Part shown: positions 11,490 through 21,538 of the stretch, piece by piece
Numbering within the stretch: position 1 is the stretch's first letter
Layout: each line of letters opens with the position of its first letter
NCBI GenBank assembly: GCA_023362775.1
Contig: JALMGJ010000012.1
Location: 26,815,001-26,879,000 of the forward strand
Source: Charina bottae
Taxonomy: Eukaryota > Chordata > Lepidosauria > Squamata > Charinaidae
DNA length: 64,000 bases
Direction: 5' to 3'
Translations under genes and position numbers: made by a program
Notes under the pieces: model-generated
The model's input: only the letters and a program-made list of their open reading frames with translations
Databases searched by the model: none
What the model was told of the DNA's origin: nothing

Positions 11490-11785
11490 CTGGAACCCAG
11501 AAGCAGGACTTCTCTGTCGCTGCTTCAGCCCTCTGGAACCCCATTCCCGCTGAGATCCGTATGCCCCCCAGCCTGACCTTGTTTAACAAAGCCCTTCAAA
11601 CTTGGTTTGTCTTCAAGGCCTTGGGCTAACTGATGGTGGAGTCCTCCACAGTACTCCTGTCATGTGGGAATATGTTTCTGTGTCACGTTACCTTTTGGAC
11701 ACCGTTGTTGGTTTTTTATCCCTTTTTAACACTGTACGCTGCCCACAGTCCAAATCCAATAGTATTTGGATTTCTATCCCATTTT
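11490..11785 (+). mobile_element. L2-type LINE, ORF2 C-terminus and 3' UTR
   Basis: At 11505-11628 the + strand reads FSVAASALWNPIPAEIRMPP and continues SLTLFNKALQTWF, the C-terminal signature of L2 ORF2, then a stop and a 3' UTR with CACTGTACGCTGCCCACAG. Confidence 0.85.
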
Positions 11786-12025
11786 TCTAGGCTCCTGCTT
11801 CTCACACAAAAAATAATTGGATTTGGGGATTAAAAAAGGACAGAGGCTGAGGAAAAGATTAAGATGATAAGTACTCGATAGAAAGAAGGTCGGAGGACAG
11901 AATTGTATGTTTTTTCATTTTCTTATCTCTTTCTTTAATTCTTATTTTCAAACTTTGCTTTTGTTTGTTCTGTTTGTTCTATATACCTTTACTACATTGA
12001 AAAGTTCTAATTATGTATATAATAG

Positions 12026-12568
12026 GTAAGTAAAGGTAAAGGTTCCCCCGCACGGTCATGTCTGACTCTAGGGGCCGGTGCTCATCTCTGTTTCTTAGCC
12101 GAAGAGCCAGCACTGTCCAAAGACGCTTCCACGGTCACGTGACCGGCATGACAAGCATGGAACGCTGTTACCTTCCCACCAAAGTGGTACCTATTAATCT
12201 ACTTGCATTTGCATGCTTTCGAATTGCTAGGTTGGCAAGAGCTGGGGCTAGTGTGGGAGCTCACTCCGTCATGCAGTGCTCGGGTCTCGAACCTCCAAAT
12301 TTGCGATCTTCCAATAGACAAGCCAGGCGTCTTAACCACTGAGCCATAGCTTTCCAAAGTGTGTGTTGCGACACTACTGTGTCTCCTGCGGTGTCCTGGC
12401 AGCGCTGATTGGCAGGGGTGCCGCTTCTTCTGGTTCCCCCCATCAGTGCTTCCGGGTTTTCATGCGACACACCAGGACACTGCAGGCCGCACCGCCACGC
12501 CGCCACCATTCGTGTGTGTCACCAACATGAAAAGTTTGGAAAGCTCTGCGCTGAGCCATCGTGCCCCC
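12026..12568 (-). mobile_element. Sauria SINE interrupted by a family C hAT element
   Basis: Antisense Sauria SINE from the CCTTTACC-type end (complement at 12026) to the tRNA-like head. The head is split at CACTGAGC by the hAT insertion 12345-12548; after the duplicate CGCTGAGC the last bases CATCGTGCCCCCAT complete it. Confidence 0.88.
12345..12548. mobile_element. hAT element family C inside Sauria SINE
   Basis: Starts CATAGCTTTCCAAAGTGTG, ends GTTTGGAAAGCTCTG, and is flanked by CACTGAGC / CGCTGAGC. It holds the family marker GCGACAC and a CpG-rich centre, and gives a relative date: younger than the SINE. Confidence 0.88.
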
Positions 12569-12676
12569 ATAATATATAATAGGTACTGCAGCTTTAATTG
12601 TGGAATGCTTTGACATTACCAGTTGCAAGCCAGAATATCGATCAGGTTAGCGAACAGAAAGTGAAAGCAGACTTAC

Positions 12677-12750
12677 CTGAAAGATTCAAGAGTATTGGCT
12701 GCCCAGATATCTGTCCCCAACATGTCCAGGGAGCTGTCTTTGTTGCCATT
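12677..12750 (-). CDS. CTIF: CTIF exon 4 (residues 89-113, last codon split)
   Basis: The minus strand has a T-run acceptor (TTTTTTTTTTTAG, AG at 12752-12751), then AAT GGC reading NGNKDSSLDMLGTDIWAANT, and a consensus donor TTTCAG/GTAAGT with the last exon base at 12677. The peptide SLDMLGTDIWAANT is nearly identical to human CTIF as I remember it. The exon is 74 nt: 24 full codons plus AG, which needs a C from the next exon to make Ser113, and exon 5 does start with C. It follows exon 3 across a 1.15-kb intron that contains an R4-like LINE fragment and a diverged MITE. Confidence 0.95.
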
Positions 12751-12911
12751 CTAAAAAAAAAAAGGAAACAAGATAGCAGAGATTTTTTTTGTGTATGTTA
12801 AATGTTCGCTGTGCAGCTTGTTCAATCCAAGCAGGACCCACTCTCAGCTCTGGCCAGCCATGTGAACCAAAGGAAACGAGATGCACTTTGGACAATGGAC
12901 TGAAAAAAATA

Positions 12912-13103
12912 AAGGAGGTCCTCGTTTAATGAACCCTCATTCATTTGAACTACAATGGTGCGCTAAATGAGTGGCAGTTATGACTGGTCCTTGTGCTTAT
13001 GGCTGCCGCAGCATTCCCATGGTCACATGATCGCCATTTGCGACCTTCTTTGCCGGCTTCCTACAAGCAAAGTCAATGGGGAAGCCAGCAGGAGAATGCA
13101 GTC
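12912..13103. mobile_element. Diverged MITE family E, partial
   Basis: GGAGGTCCTCGTTTAATGA and the block CATGGTCACATGATCGCCAT parallel the longer copy at 45158-45525. Only one end is present; the other side meets the R4-like fragment. Confidence 0.55.
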
Positions 13104-13504
13104 TTGGTGCGTAACACACCAGATTTAACTGTGGTTGAAAGGAAGAAAGTGTGGATAATTGATGTGCCAATACCAGGGGATAGTAGAATAGAAGTCAAAG
13201 AGTTGGAGAAGATCACAAAGTATCAAGATCTGAAAACCGAAGTTGAAAGATTATGGCATAAACCGGCCGTGGTGGTCCCAGTGGTTATCGGCACACTGGG
13301 TGCCATTCCAAAAAACCTTGGACGGCACTTAGAAAATCTGCGCATTGACAAAATTTCCATCTGTCAATTACAAAAAGCCACACTGTTTGGATCTGCGCAT
13401 ATACTATACATTACGACATCCGAGGTTCTTGGGAAGAACTCAATGTGAATGAAGGCCAACAGCAGCTAAAGAACTGGCAGCTGTGATTTCACGCTGTTGT
13501 GTAC

Positions 13505-13506
<2 letters not shown>
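13104..13506 (+). mobile_element. R4/Dong-like LINE, endonuclease C-terminus
   Basis: The + frame reads VVERKKVWIIDVPIPGDSRI, then EKITKYQDLKTEVERLW and VVVPVVIGTLGAIPKNL, up to LQKATLFGSAHIL. I recognise this as the C-terminal part with the restriction-like endonuclease (IIDVPIPGDSR, conserved Asp) of R4/Dong/Rex6-type LINEs. It ends in a short 3' UTR and runs directly into (TAA)n. 5'-truncated; other R2-like clades remain possible. Confidence 0.65.
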
Positions 13507-13551
<45 letters not shown>

Positions 13552-13552
13552 T
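13507..13552 (+). repeat. (TAA)n microsatellite at LINE end
   Basis: About 15 AAT units immediately after the R4-like 3' end. Confidence 0.95.
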
Positions 13553-13905
13553 CACTATTGTCAATTTCCTGAATTTTAGTACTCAAGTATTTGTACTATC
13601 ATTTGTATCCTTCAATGAACCTGTTTTCAGCCACTGATCTCTTTTTGTGAGGCAGGTGACTGGCAGTAAACACAAGGAGCTGTAGTAGTCACCTGGTGAA
13701 CCCTCCATGGACCACGGATGATGCACAGGCTCCTTGACACAGAAACTAAAAATAAAAGTGATTTTTGGAGAGAAGAGATGTAGCCAGAATGTGCTTGCTC
13801 TGCTCAAAAATGCTTCTTTTGGAGACAAACCTCCAAGTCAATCATTGGAGAATTGCAATGCACCAAAGGATGTTTTTCTCTGTAAAAAACTCCAATTTCT
13901 CTTAC

Positions 13906-13989
13906 CTGGTTTTGATTATGAGGTGCTGACCCCTTGCCTCTGTAGCTGGACACACTGCCCTCTATTTGTTCATTACAGTCAACCGTCCA
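13906..13989 (-). CDS. CTIF: CTIF exon 3 (residues 61-88)
   Basis: The minus strand shows a pyrimidine-rich acceptor (CTTTCTTTCTCTTTAG, AG at 13991-13990), then TGG at 13989 opening the reading WTVDCNEQIEGS, and the exon closes with CAG followed by GTAAGA at 13905. It is 84 nt, phase 0 to phase 0, and fits exactly between exons 2 and 4. The human segment, from memory, begins WTADCSEPLD and ends RGRAPPQQ, so ends and pattern (Trp-Thr-x-Asp-Cys start, Arg-Gly, Ala-Pro, Gln end) agree while the middle is diverged and about four residues longer here. This stretch lies N-terminal to the region known to bind CBP80 and has no domain that I can name. The exon is missed by ATG-based ORF calling because it contains no start codon. 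Confidence 0.9.
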
Positions 13990-14139
13990 CTAAAGAGAAA
14001 GAAAGAGGATGATTCTGACTGAAACCAGAAAGAAATATGGGAGCAGTGACAGCAATGCATCGGGATGGGAAGTACAGAGTTGTTTTTTTCTGAGAGAAAG
14101 CCCACCTTCTTTCTTTGCAAGAAAACCATCACAGAATAC

Positions 14140-14395
14140 CCGTGTCTCAACCGGTGGCTACGTCTGGCCAACCTTGTTGGGACTTGAAAGCTAAGCAGGG
14201 TCTGGCCTAGTTAGTTCTTGGATGGGACACCCCCAAGAAATTGCCAGCACCTCCATGTCGTCACCAGATAGCAGGTGGCATTATTTAACGAATTGTGGTT
14301 GACCTCAAGAAGCTATAAGTGGGGTCAGATCTCATTAGTATTTGGATGGGGCACCAGGGCTTTAGGCTCGCTAGGCTAAGGTCAGGTAAAAAAAA
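14140..14395 (+). mobile_element. 5S rRNA-derived SINE or pseudogene, two partial copies
   Basis: GAAAGCTAAGCAGGGTCTGG, then GTTAGTTCTTGGATGGGACA at 14209-14229, match the internal promoter (box A, IE, box C) of 5S rRNA. A second weaker run, GAAGCTATAAGTGGGGTCAG and TTAGTATTTGGATGGGGCAC, follows at 14308-14352. Confidence 0.7.
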
Positions 14396-14424
14396 TACCA
14401 TCTCTATTTCATATAACTCAAGGT

Positions 14425-15095
14425 GGCATACAAAATGCTCCCACCTCCTATTTTCCCCACAACAATAAGCCAATGAGGTGGGTTGGGCTGAGAGAGAGGG
14501 ACCAGCCCAAAGTCACCCAGCCGGCTTTCATACCTAAGGGAGGACTAGAACTTATGGCAGAGCTTTCCAAACTGTGTGTCACGACACGTTAGTGCATCGG
14601 CTGCAGTGTCTGGGTGTGTCTCAGCTGCTGCTGCCTCTGAGCCCTGCCAGGATTCCGTGCAGGTCCCAGTGCCTGCCTTGTGCCTTGCTGCCTCCAAACC
14701 TGCTGTGATTCCGCACAGGTCCTAGTGCCTGCCTTGTGCCTTGCTGCCTCCAAACCTGCTGTGATTCCACGCAGGTCCTAGTGCCTGCCTTGTGCCTTGC
14801 TGCCTCCAAACCTGCTGTGATTCCGCACAGGTCCTAGTGCCTGCCTTGTGCCTTGCTGCCTCCAAACCTGCTGTGATTCCACGCAGGTCCTAGTGCCTGC
14901 CTTGTGCCTTGCTGCCTCCAAACCTGCTGTGATTCCACGCAGGTCCTAGTGCCTGCCTTGTGCCCTGCTGTAAGAGTGTGTCGTGAAATGATGCATGTCT
15001 AAAAAGTGTGTCACCAACATGAAAAGTTTGGAAAGCTCTGACTTATGGTCTCCCGGTTCCTAGTCCAGCACCTTAGCCACTGGACCACATTGGCT
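14425..15095 (-). mobile_element. tRNA-type SINE (102-bp family) split by a hAT element
   Basis: Complement of the same SINE as at 1935, here with one core unit: TTTTCCCCACAACAATAAGC, GTCACCCAGCCGGCTTTCAT, then interruption at ACTTATGG by 14558-15040, resuming with ACTTATGGTCTCCCGG and the tRNA-like head CCTTAGCCACTGGACCACAT. Confidence 0.88.
14558..15040. mobile_element. hAT element family C with 56-bp VNTR
   Basis: Begins CAGAGCTTTCCAAACTGTG and ends GTTTGGAAAGCTCTG with a perfect ACTTATGG duplication. The inside holds about five 56-bp units containing GTGCCTGCCTTGTGCC, the complement of the repeat in the element at 35408-36744. Confidence 0.93.
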
Positions 15096-15451
15096 CTTAA
15101 GCCAGCTGTTAATCAGGGGTTAAAATTAAGCCCTTTATTTTGCCCCTTAGAGGTCCCTGAGTCAGGTTTGATTCTTGGTGACTGATCTGACAAATATGTC
15201 ACCCTTGACTCCGATCCCTATGAAGATCTTCCTAGAGAGCTGGAAGATTTGCCCCAGTTGGTAGTGACTGATGCCATAATTGACCATTCCTTTGCAGCCT
15301 TTGGAGGCCAGGAAGTTTGTTTGTCTGTTTGTTAATCCATGCCTGATTTAAAACGTACAGCTTGGAACTATCTGAAAAATACCCAACCTCTTATTCAGGT
15401 CTTTGTATTTTTAAACCACTGGGGAAAACCCACTCCAGGTTCACTACCAAC

Positions 15452-15631
15452 CTGCGAGATATTGGACTGTGTTTTCTCGTTCTCTTCATCCCCTTCAGTT
15501 TTTTCGGTCAACAAGCCTTGGACTTGATATTCCAAAACATAGCTGTCAATAAATCTTTCCAACTCCTCGATTTCCTGCGACCGGTTGCTTCCTGCCTCAG
15601 AAGAGGCAGAAGCCACAGAGGAATTTTCCAT
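15452..15631 (-). CDS. CTIF: CTIF exon 2, first coding exon (residues 1-60)
   Basis: CTIF is the CBP80/20-dependent translation initiation factor: it binds the nuclear cap-binding complex and eIF3 to load 40S subunits in the pioneer round of translation, and so supports nonsense-mediated decay. The minus-strand reading starts MENSSVASASSEAG and continues with EIEELERFIDSYVLEYQVQG, which I recognise from memory as the conserved CTIF N-terminus; the 60-residue length up to Gln60 also equals the human exon as I recall it. The ATG is at 15631-15629. The exon ends CAG at 15452 and is followed by GTTGGT, a usable but non-consensus donor. The acceptor is either at 15664 (long pyrimidine tract ending CCACCTTAG) or at 15637 (ATTACAG), both in the 5' UTR, so the protein is unaffected. 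The frame stays open past the donor into intron, so the naive 78-codon reading is not the exon. Confidence 0.95.
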
Positions 15632-15664
15632 CCCCCTCTGTAATGAACCAAGAATGGGGGTGTC

Positions 15665-16314
15665 CTAAGGTGGGGAGAGAAAAAATAAAAAAAATAAAAG
15701 TCAGTGTCTGAGATATTACACATGCCATGTCTTCCCCCTAGCAAAACCTGTATAGCAAAGGGCTCTAGCCCACACACAACTTACGCTTTCTGATTGTACA
15801 CCGATCTTCTTTCCATCCTTCATAACAGGCCTAGCAACTAACGTGACTGTGTCCAAACCAGGGGCGGCATAACCTTCATGAATGCATCAACCCTGTCTTC
15901 TATAATTCTGCATTTCCATTTAAACAGTTAAAATAGGTTTCTAGGTTTCATGGTTTCTACCAAATCACATGCAAGGCTGAGAAATTTCTACTGTTATAAA
16001 CTGCTCGGTGAGGGCAAGCAAGTTCCCAGGAAGCAGAGAGAAGACTGACATCCACTTGACCAATAACAGCTTCTTGGCTTATTGGTGTTCTCCAAACCTG
16101 GTTGTTTTATTATCAGGCTAGGCAACATCTTCACTGCATGGGGGAATGGAATTTGATGGTTGTTTATATACAGTAGCTTGCCCAGCCAGTATTGGTTGGG
16201 GTGCAGTTTCTTCCTTGATAATTCCTTGATTAGGGTATTTGAATTAAGCACCTGAAGCACCAGTACAGCACCAAATAATCAAGAAGGAAGCAATATCCTT
16301 ATCAAGGGAGGAGC
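15665..16314. other. CTIF: Start of CTIF intron 1, unassigned
   Basis: Just upstream of exon 2 on the minus strand. Apart from the pyrimidine-rich acceptor tract at 15667-15712 nothing is recognised. Confidence 0.5.
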
Positions 16315-16362
16315 TACTATTTATTTATTTTCTATCCCGCCTTTATTATTTTTATAATAGTA
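16315..16362 (-). mobile_element. SINE tail fragment (102-bp family)
   Basis: TTATTTATTTTCTATCCCGC and CTTTATTATTTTTATAA are the complement of the SINE 3' end seen at 2770-2815. Confidence 0.7.
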
Positions 16363-17373
16363 AAGTATATATACAGTATATATTTACACTATATATAAAC
16401 TACCAGCAAATTCCACTCTCCTATATACTGATGATGTTACCTCGCTTGATAATGAAACAGCCAAGCTCAGAGAATACCAAGAACCCAACAGATCAACTCT
16501 GACCTACATACACTGTCTATTTTGGCAATTATGGTTTATTCAATCAGCCATGTTGAAACAAATTGAGGAGCATATTTTGTCCCTTAATGCATTAATTAAA
16601 TTAGTGCCAGTTATGAAAATCACCTGTTTTGGATTTTAAGAACTGTTAAATATATGTGTTATGATCTTAAAAGAAGGTTAATTTTTTTTTGGGGGGGTGT
16701 CTTCTGGACTCTTCAACAGATGTTTTAAAAGGGCTAATTGTCAGCCTTTTTATGTTGGAGATGCAATAAATGTGAAGGTTCATGAGTGCACATATCAAGC
16801 TTTACCCCACTGCGGGAATAAAACACTCAGACAAGCAAATAAGAAATCCAGGAACTTCAGATACGTATTTCTTTATCCAGAAAGTGTCATGCATGTTAGA
16901 GATATCGGGTTTCAACCAAGCACTTCTCACACAAGCTTGAAGGAGGGGCAGCTCTGCTGCAACCTAATCTTACTGCTTTGTGTGGGAGGGGCTTGAATCC
17001 CAGTTTCCTGTTCCTCTCCTTCCTTTCCTTCCCCCCTTTTTTCTGTTTGAATCTCAACTGGGAAGGATGGTCATCCATGACTGTCCTTGGGGCTCATACC
17101 CACATTCAGCAAGGCCACATTGAGAAGACTGTGGGTTTGGTCAGAACCTATCGCTCGCACGCATGGACCGTTTCTACCATGAAACTGTGATCTACAATAA
17201 ATGGTAAGCTTTTTTTATGTTACTTTACATTAACGTGTGAAGTGTGTTTATTTTGTGTTTTTTGAACTGATTAAGCCTTGTGCAAGTTACTGGCGCACTT
17301 CTACTCTGCTATAAATTAATTGCAAGCTGCATGGATTTCTGTTATTAGCATTTCAGAATTCCTACAATGCGCG

Positions 17374-17411
<38 letters not shown>

Positions 17412-18582
17412 AGTGTTTAAACCCTCTTGTGTTTGTTTTTTCTTCACACCCTACCTAATAAGACAACCTGGCACCCCCTGTTGCATGAGTGGCTTGTCTC
17501 CATCTTTATAATGGTCAGACTTGCTATCATATGTTTTTCACTGACTGTGTGAGAACTAACTCTACAACATGCTTCAATCATTTCCCTTGCAGTTTTGTAT
17601 TATGATAAATCTGGTTCTTGGAAGCAAGTCAAGATTTAAAGGTGTCAATGTGCCACAAAAGCATATTCCAAAAATCTGGAATTTGTCTATTTATGAAGAA
17701 CTCTGGGTTTATTGTGCTTGGACTGTGGCCAAAAAGACCATCATGTATTCCTGGAAAGATGCTTGTATGTATGCCAATTATCAAAGATTGGGTTGGCGAA
17801 ATGTGTTTACTCTCAGCCTGAGAGCTGCCTCTTCGTTGCTATAAAGGAAAAACTAGTCAATATGATTCTGTGTGGTCAAGGTTCAATTTGTGGTTTAAAA
17901 ACTGAACTGTAAAAAAGTCCTATCTAGGGGTCATTATTGTTGTAGTTGAATTGTTCTGTTTGGTTTAGAGATATATATATCTTTTTGCCTGCTTTATTTT
18001 TTAAAATATCTTGTTTTATTTGCATTCACGTATTTTGCTTTTTGCTTTTTATAGCTTTATTAAACCAATTGAAACAATCATTTAAACAAGGCTTAGTGCA
18101 ATGGGCAAACTAACAAGCCGTGTGCAAAGCAACTGAGATTTGTTTCAATTCACACAGCTAACTGGCTTTACGCCGCTGAAGCAAAGATGCCAACCCATTG
18201 GCTTGACAAAACCATTCAGCGGACCTCAAGCAGATTCAGACCAGGGCCTCCTCCCCTGTGTTGGCAGAAGTGCTTGCAAGCTGGCACTGAATCTCTCTTG
18301 GCAAGCAGGCCTGGAGGAGGTGGGTAAGGATGTTCCCGTACACGCCACTCACTCCCTGGCCAAAAGAGATGAGAGAGAAGCACGTGCTGCTCACCTCCCG
18401 GAGAAGTTTCACAAATGAATCTGCTCTCAAGGCCTGTCTGGGAAAAGAAACCCTGTGAAACCGGGCAAGGCCTTTGAGTGCTTCATTGAAAGCTCCAACA
18501 CAATAAAACATGATATCAAAGCTTCATACAGACCTATCAGCTAATCCAACAGCTTCCTATATCAATCGAGTTAACAGCTATC
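16363..18582. other. Unassigned intron with decayed coding remnants
   Basis: A 99-codon + frame at 16697-16996 (contains VGDAINVKVHECTYQALPHC and SRNFRYVFLYPESVMHVRDI) and a 91-codon frame at 17569-17844 look too ordered for chance but match no family that I can name; an old transposon remnant is likely. LYTDDVTSL near 16421 faintly resembles a reverse-transcriptase YxDD motif. A (CT)n tract lies at 17371-17408. Confidence 0.35.
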
Positions 18583-18800
18583 ATAGAATCATAGGGTTGG
18601 AAGTGACCTTGGAGGTCTTCTAGGCCAACCCCCTTACCCAGGGCAGGAATCCCAAACCATCTCAGACAAATGGCTGTCCAGTCTTTTCTTGAAAACCTCC
18701 AGCGATGGAGCACCCACAACTTCAAGAGCCAGGCTGTTCCACTGCTTAATAGCATTCACAGTCAGGAAATTCCTCCTTAGTTCAAGTTTGAATGGGGGAT
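18583..18800 (-). mobile_element. CR1 LINE 3' end, antisense
   Basis: Starts ATAGAATCATAGGGTTGGAA, the complement of the CR1 ATTCTATGAT terminus, and continues with GGTCTTCTAGGCCAACCCCC, AGACAAATGGCTGTCCAGTC and CAGGAAATTCCTCC, all standard amniote CR1 3' UTR/ORF end landmarks. Confidence 0.88.
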
Positions 18801-18834
18801 CAGCCTAATGCCAAAGCACACCTGGCCCCAGAAC

Positions 18835-18965
18835 CTCTTTGGCTGACTTTGGGCCAATCTCTACCTCTGCTTCTCAGCCCAATCAACCTCACATGGTGGT
18901 GGCTATAAGGAAAAATGGGAAGAGGGAAGGCTACATATGCTGCCTAGAACTCCTGAGGATATACA
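18835..18965 (+). mobile_element. Old tRNA-type SINE, 3' half
   Basis: GACTTTGGGCCAATCTCTAC, CTCAGCCCAATCAACCTCAC and a GGCTACATATGCTGCC tail follow the SINE core and tail order of the 1935 copy but are more diverged. Confidence 0.65.
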
Positions 18966-19010
18966 TCTGATCCATCATCATCATCATCATGGTCATCATC
19001 AGTAGCTAGT

Positions 19011-19343
19011 AAGGTAAAGGTTCCCCCCGCACATTTGTGCAGTCGTGTCCGACTCTAGGGGCCGGTGCTCATCTCCGTTTGTTAGCCGAAGAGCCAGCGC
19101 TGTCCGAAGATGCTTCCACGGTCATGTGGCTGCATGACGTGCGCGGAACGCTGTTACCTACCCACCAAAGTGGTACCTATTAATCTACTTGCATTTGCAT
19201 GCTTTTGAATTGCTAGGTTGGCAAGAGCTGGGGCGAGTGCGGGAGCTCACTCCGTCACGTGGGGCTAGGGTCTCGAACCTCCAAACTTGCGATCTTCCGA
19301 TCGACAAGCCTGGTGTCTTACCCGCTGAGCCACCACTCCCCTA
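19011..19343 (-). mobile_element. Sauria SINE, full length
   Basis: Complement of the SINE from GGTAAAGGTTCCCCCCGC through GTGTCCGACTCTAGGGGCCG to the head GCTGAGCCACCACTCCCC. Confidence 0.92.
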
Positions 19344-20814
19344 TCATCAGTAGCTACCCAATGCTAAAATGGGCCATTTCTGCATTCAGAACTCACAACA
19401 CAAGTTCTACCGCCCAGCATACCAACGTATGACTGAATATGGAATACTGCAAATGCATGCCTTAGACTCTTGCGCTGGGGAGAAAGGCCTGAAATTGCAG
19501 GAGCAACCAGAAACGGGACATGCGACACAACCAACAGCGTAGAGCAATGTTAAATCCTTCCTTTCTCTCTTTTCATCACTCTGCACTGGGATGTGCAAAA
19601 AGTTCAATTCCTGGGGGGAAGCGAACAGTTTGCACATTTTTAATTGGAGACCTCCAAGGGAACGTCTTCGCTCCCAGATCTCAGGCAGGAACTATTGGCA
19701 ATTTCCATGAGCACTTACACTGAGGATCCGCAGGGAAGCCAAAACAATGGCCCAGCGGAGAATCCTCCTTGCCAAGGTCGACAAACAAAAGGCAGAGGAG
19801 GGGGGGACAAGGGGCGTAGACAAAAGGCTCAGTATTGATGAAGCCTGCTCTTCAAATGGGGGGCGGGAAGCAGAGAGAATCTCCATTTTGTAAAGTTCCG
19901 GGCTGATTCCCAAAGAAATAAAAGGCAAAAGCTTTTGCTGCAAACGTGACCCGAAAGCAGGACCTATTGTTCCACCCGCTGCAGCAGACAATGGAGAGAA
20001 GCCATCGAGGACCGTCACTCACGGGGGCTGCTTTTCAGGAAGTGACAGATGGACAATGCTGAGCCGGGCGTGACATGTGGGAGCAGGAAGAAACTCCGGC
20101 GCGGGGTGATGGAATGGGAAATCATTAACTGGTTGAAGTGGATGAGGACCACAAAGGATAAGTGAGCATCTCCCACACATCAATTTCACAGGGTTGCTTT
20201 TCTAGATAAGCCCGCTAAAAATGGAGGATAAATCGGTGATTCCTGTAGCAACCCCATGCTGAATGTCAAGATGGCAACCATCTTTAAAATGTTAATAAGT
20301 ACTTACGTTCCCAGACCAATACAAAAACGTACATTAATCAGTACATGAAAATCAAGCCTGAAACTCTTAGCGATGGAAAGGAGGTGCCAGCCGGCTTCTG
20401 CAAGCCGCAGCTCTTGCTAAGAACTTTTTGGTGGTTGCCCATGTTTGATCTAGTACAAGGAGGTCGGTAATCTCTTGATTAGAAAGACAGCTAAGATTTA
20501 TGACAATCAGATTGATGAGTGCCAGACAGCACCAGTGGTATAATGAACAGTTTAGCAATACACGCTAAATTTCCAGCCAGACCAACAGTTTCTGTCCATG
20601 TACTCATCATGGCAAGTGATGAGTTTTGGGCTTTCTTTCTCTAACCCCTATGAAGGTATGTGAAGCTCTTCCCCCAGACGGGCCAAAAGGAAGACCCATT
20701 CAGGTCAGCTCCTGCAGGCTGAAAACTTGCACAACACTCTTCCGCAATCTTGTGCCCCTCAGATCTGTTGAGATGTGCTAGTCTGGTTGGGAATTTGGGG
20801 AGTTTTCATTTATT
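19344..20814. other. Unassigned intron 1 sequence
   Basis: Unique-looking DNA of near-average GC. Frames of 60-108 codons exist on both strands around 19400-20020 but none has start context, splice sites or a domain that I recognise. Confidence 0.45.
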
Positions 20815-21240
20815 TTATTTACTTAGGAATTTGTAAACTACATCAGTTGAGGCTACTCTAAGCAGGGTATGAAAGCCACAGCTGCAGCCAATGCAATAAC
20901 AACAATAATATGCAATAGCTTACCATATCAGAAATACAATATCGCATGATGGTAACCATCGTAATTAATGTAACATGCCTGGCACCGGAAGGTCTAGGAT
21001 GCTCAAGTCCCAAAGGCCTTCAGGAGCAACCAGGTTTTTATGAGTCTTGGGAGGGCAGGAGAGTGAGAACTCCCCTTGGTTTAGAGGACAGAGGGAGGGA
21101 GCCCCCACAGAGAATGCCCACTTTCTCACTCACACACACCACCGCACTTCTTAGTAGGTGGGGGACCTTCAGTTGTAGTCCTCACAGATCTGGAAGACAA
21201 AGGGATGAGATGAACCTCTCTAGCTTTGTGTTCTGATTCT
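20815..21240 (-). mobile_element. L2-type LINE 3' part, antisense, decayed
   Basis: Same order as 4740-5440: an A/T tail complement, then CCAAAGGCCTTCAGGAGCAACCAGG and CCCCACAGAGAATGCCCAC, complementing the L2 ORF2 end. Confidence 0.6.
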
Positions 21241-21269
21241 ACTCAGGTCCATCTGAGGTCCACATACAG

Positions 21270-21538
21270 CAGGGGTGGGCAATGTCAGGCCCGCGGGCCG
21301 TATACGGCCCGCGGGACTCCTGCCTAAGGCCCGCGGGGCTCCCGCCTGCAAACCCCGCCCCTTCCACGCGATTGGCTCCCACCCACAAACCCTGCCCCCA
21401 GTGCTTGTGATTGGCTCCCACCTGCAAACTCCGGCCCCCGGTCCGCGGAAATCCCAGAAACCCTGCCCCCATCCACCCCCGGTCCCCGGTTATAAATATC
21501 CAAATGGCCCTTGGCAGAAAAAAGGTTCCCCAGCCCTG
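21270..21538. mobile_element. hAT element family D (CAGGGGTGGGCAA type)
   Basis: Starts CAGGGGTGGGCAATGTCAGG with a CCCGCGGGCCGTATACGG hairpin and ends GGTTCCCCAGCCCTG. Perfect 8-bp duplication ACATACAG. Internal GATTGGCTCCCACC is repeated; no coding capacity. Confidence 0.92.

Noticed and set aside
13583..13760. Candidate CTIF exon on the minus strand (EPVHHPWSMEG region)
   Set aside because: Acceptor weak and phase wrong; the exon at 13989-13906 fits the protein and both phases.
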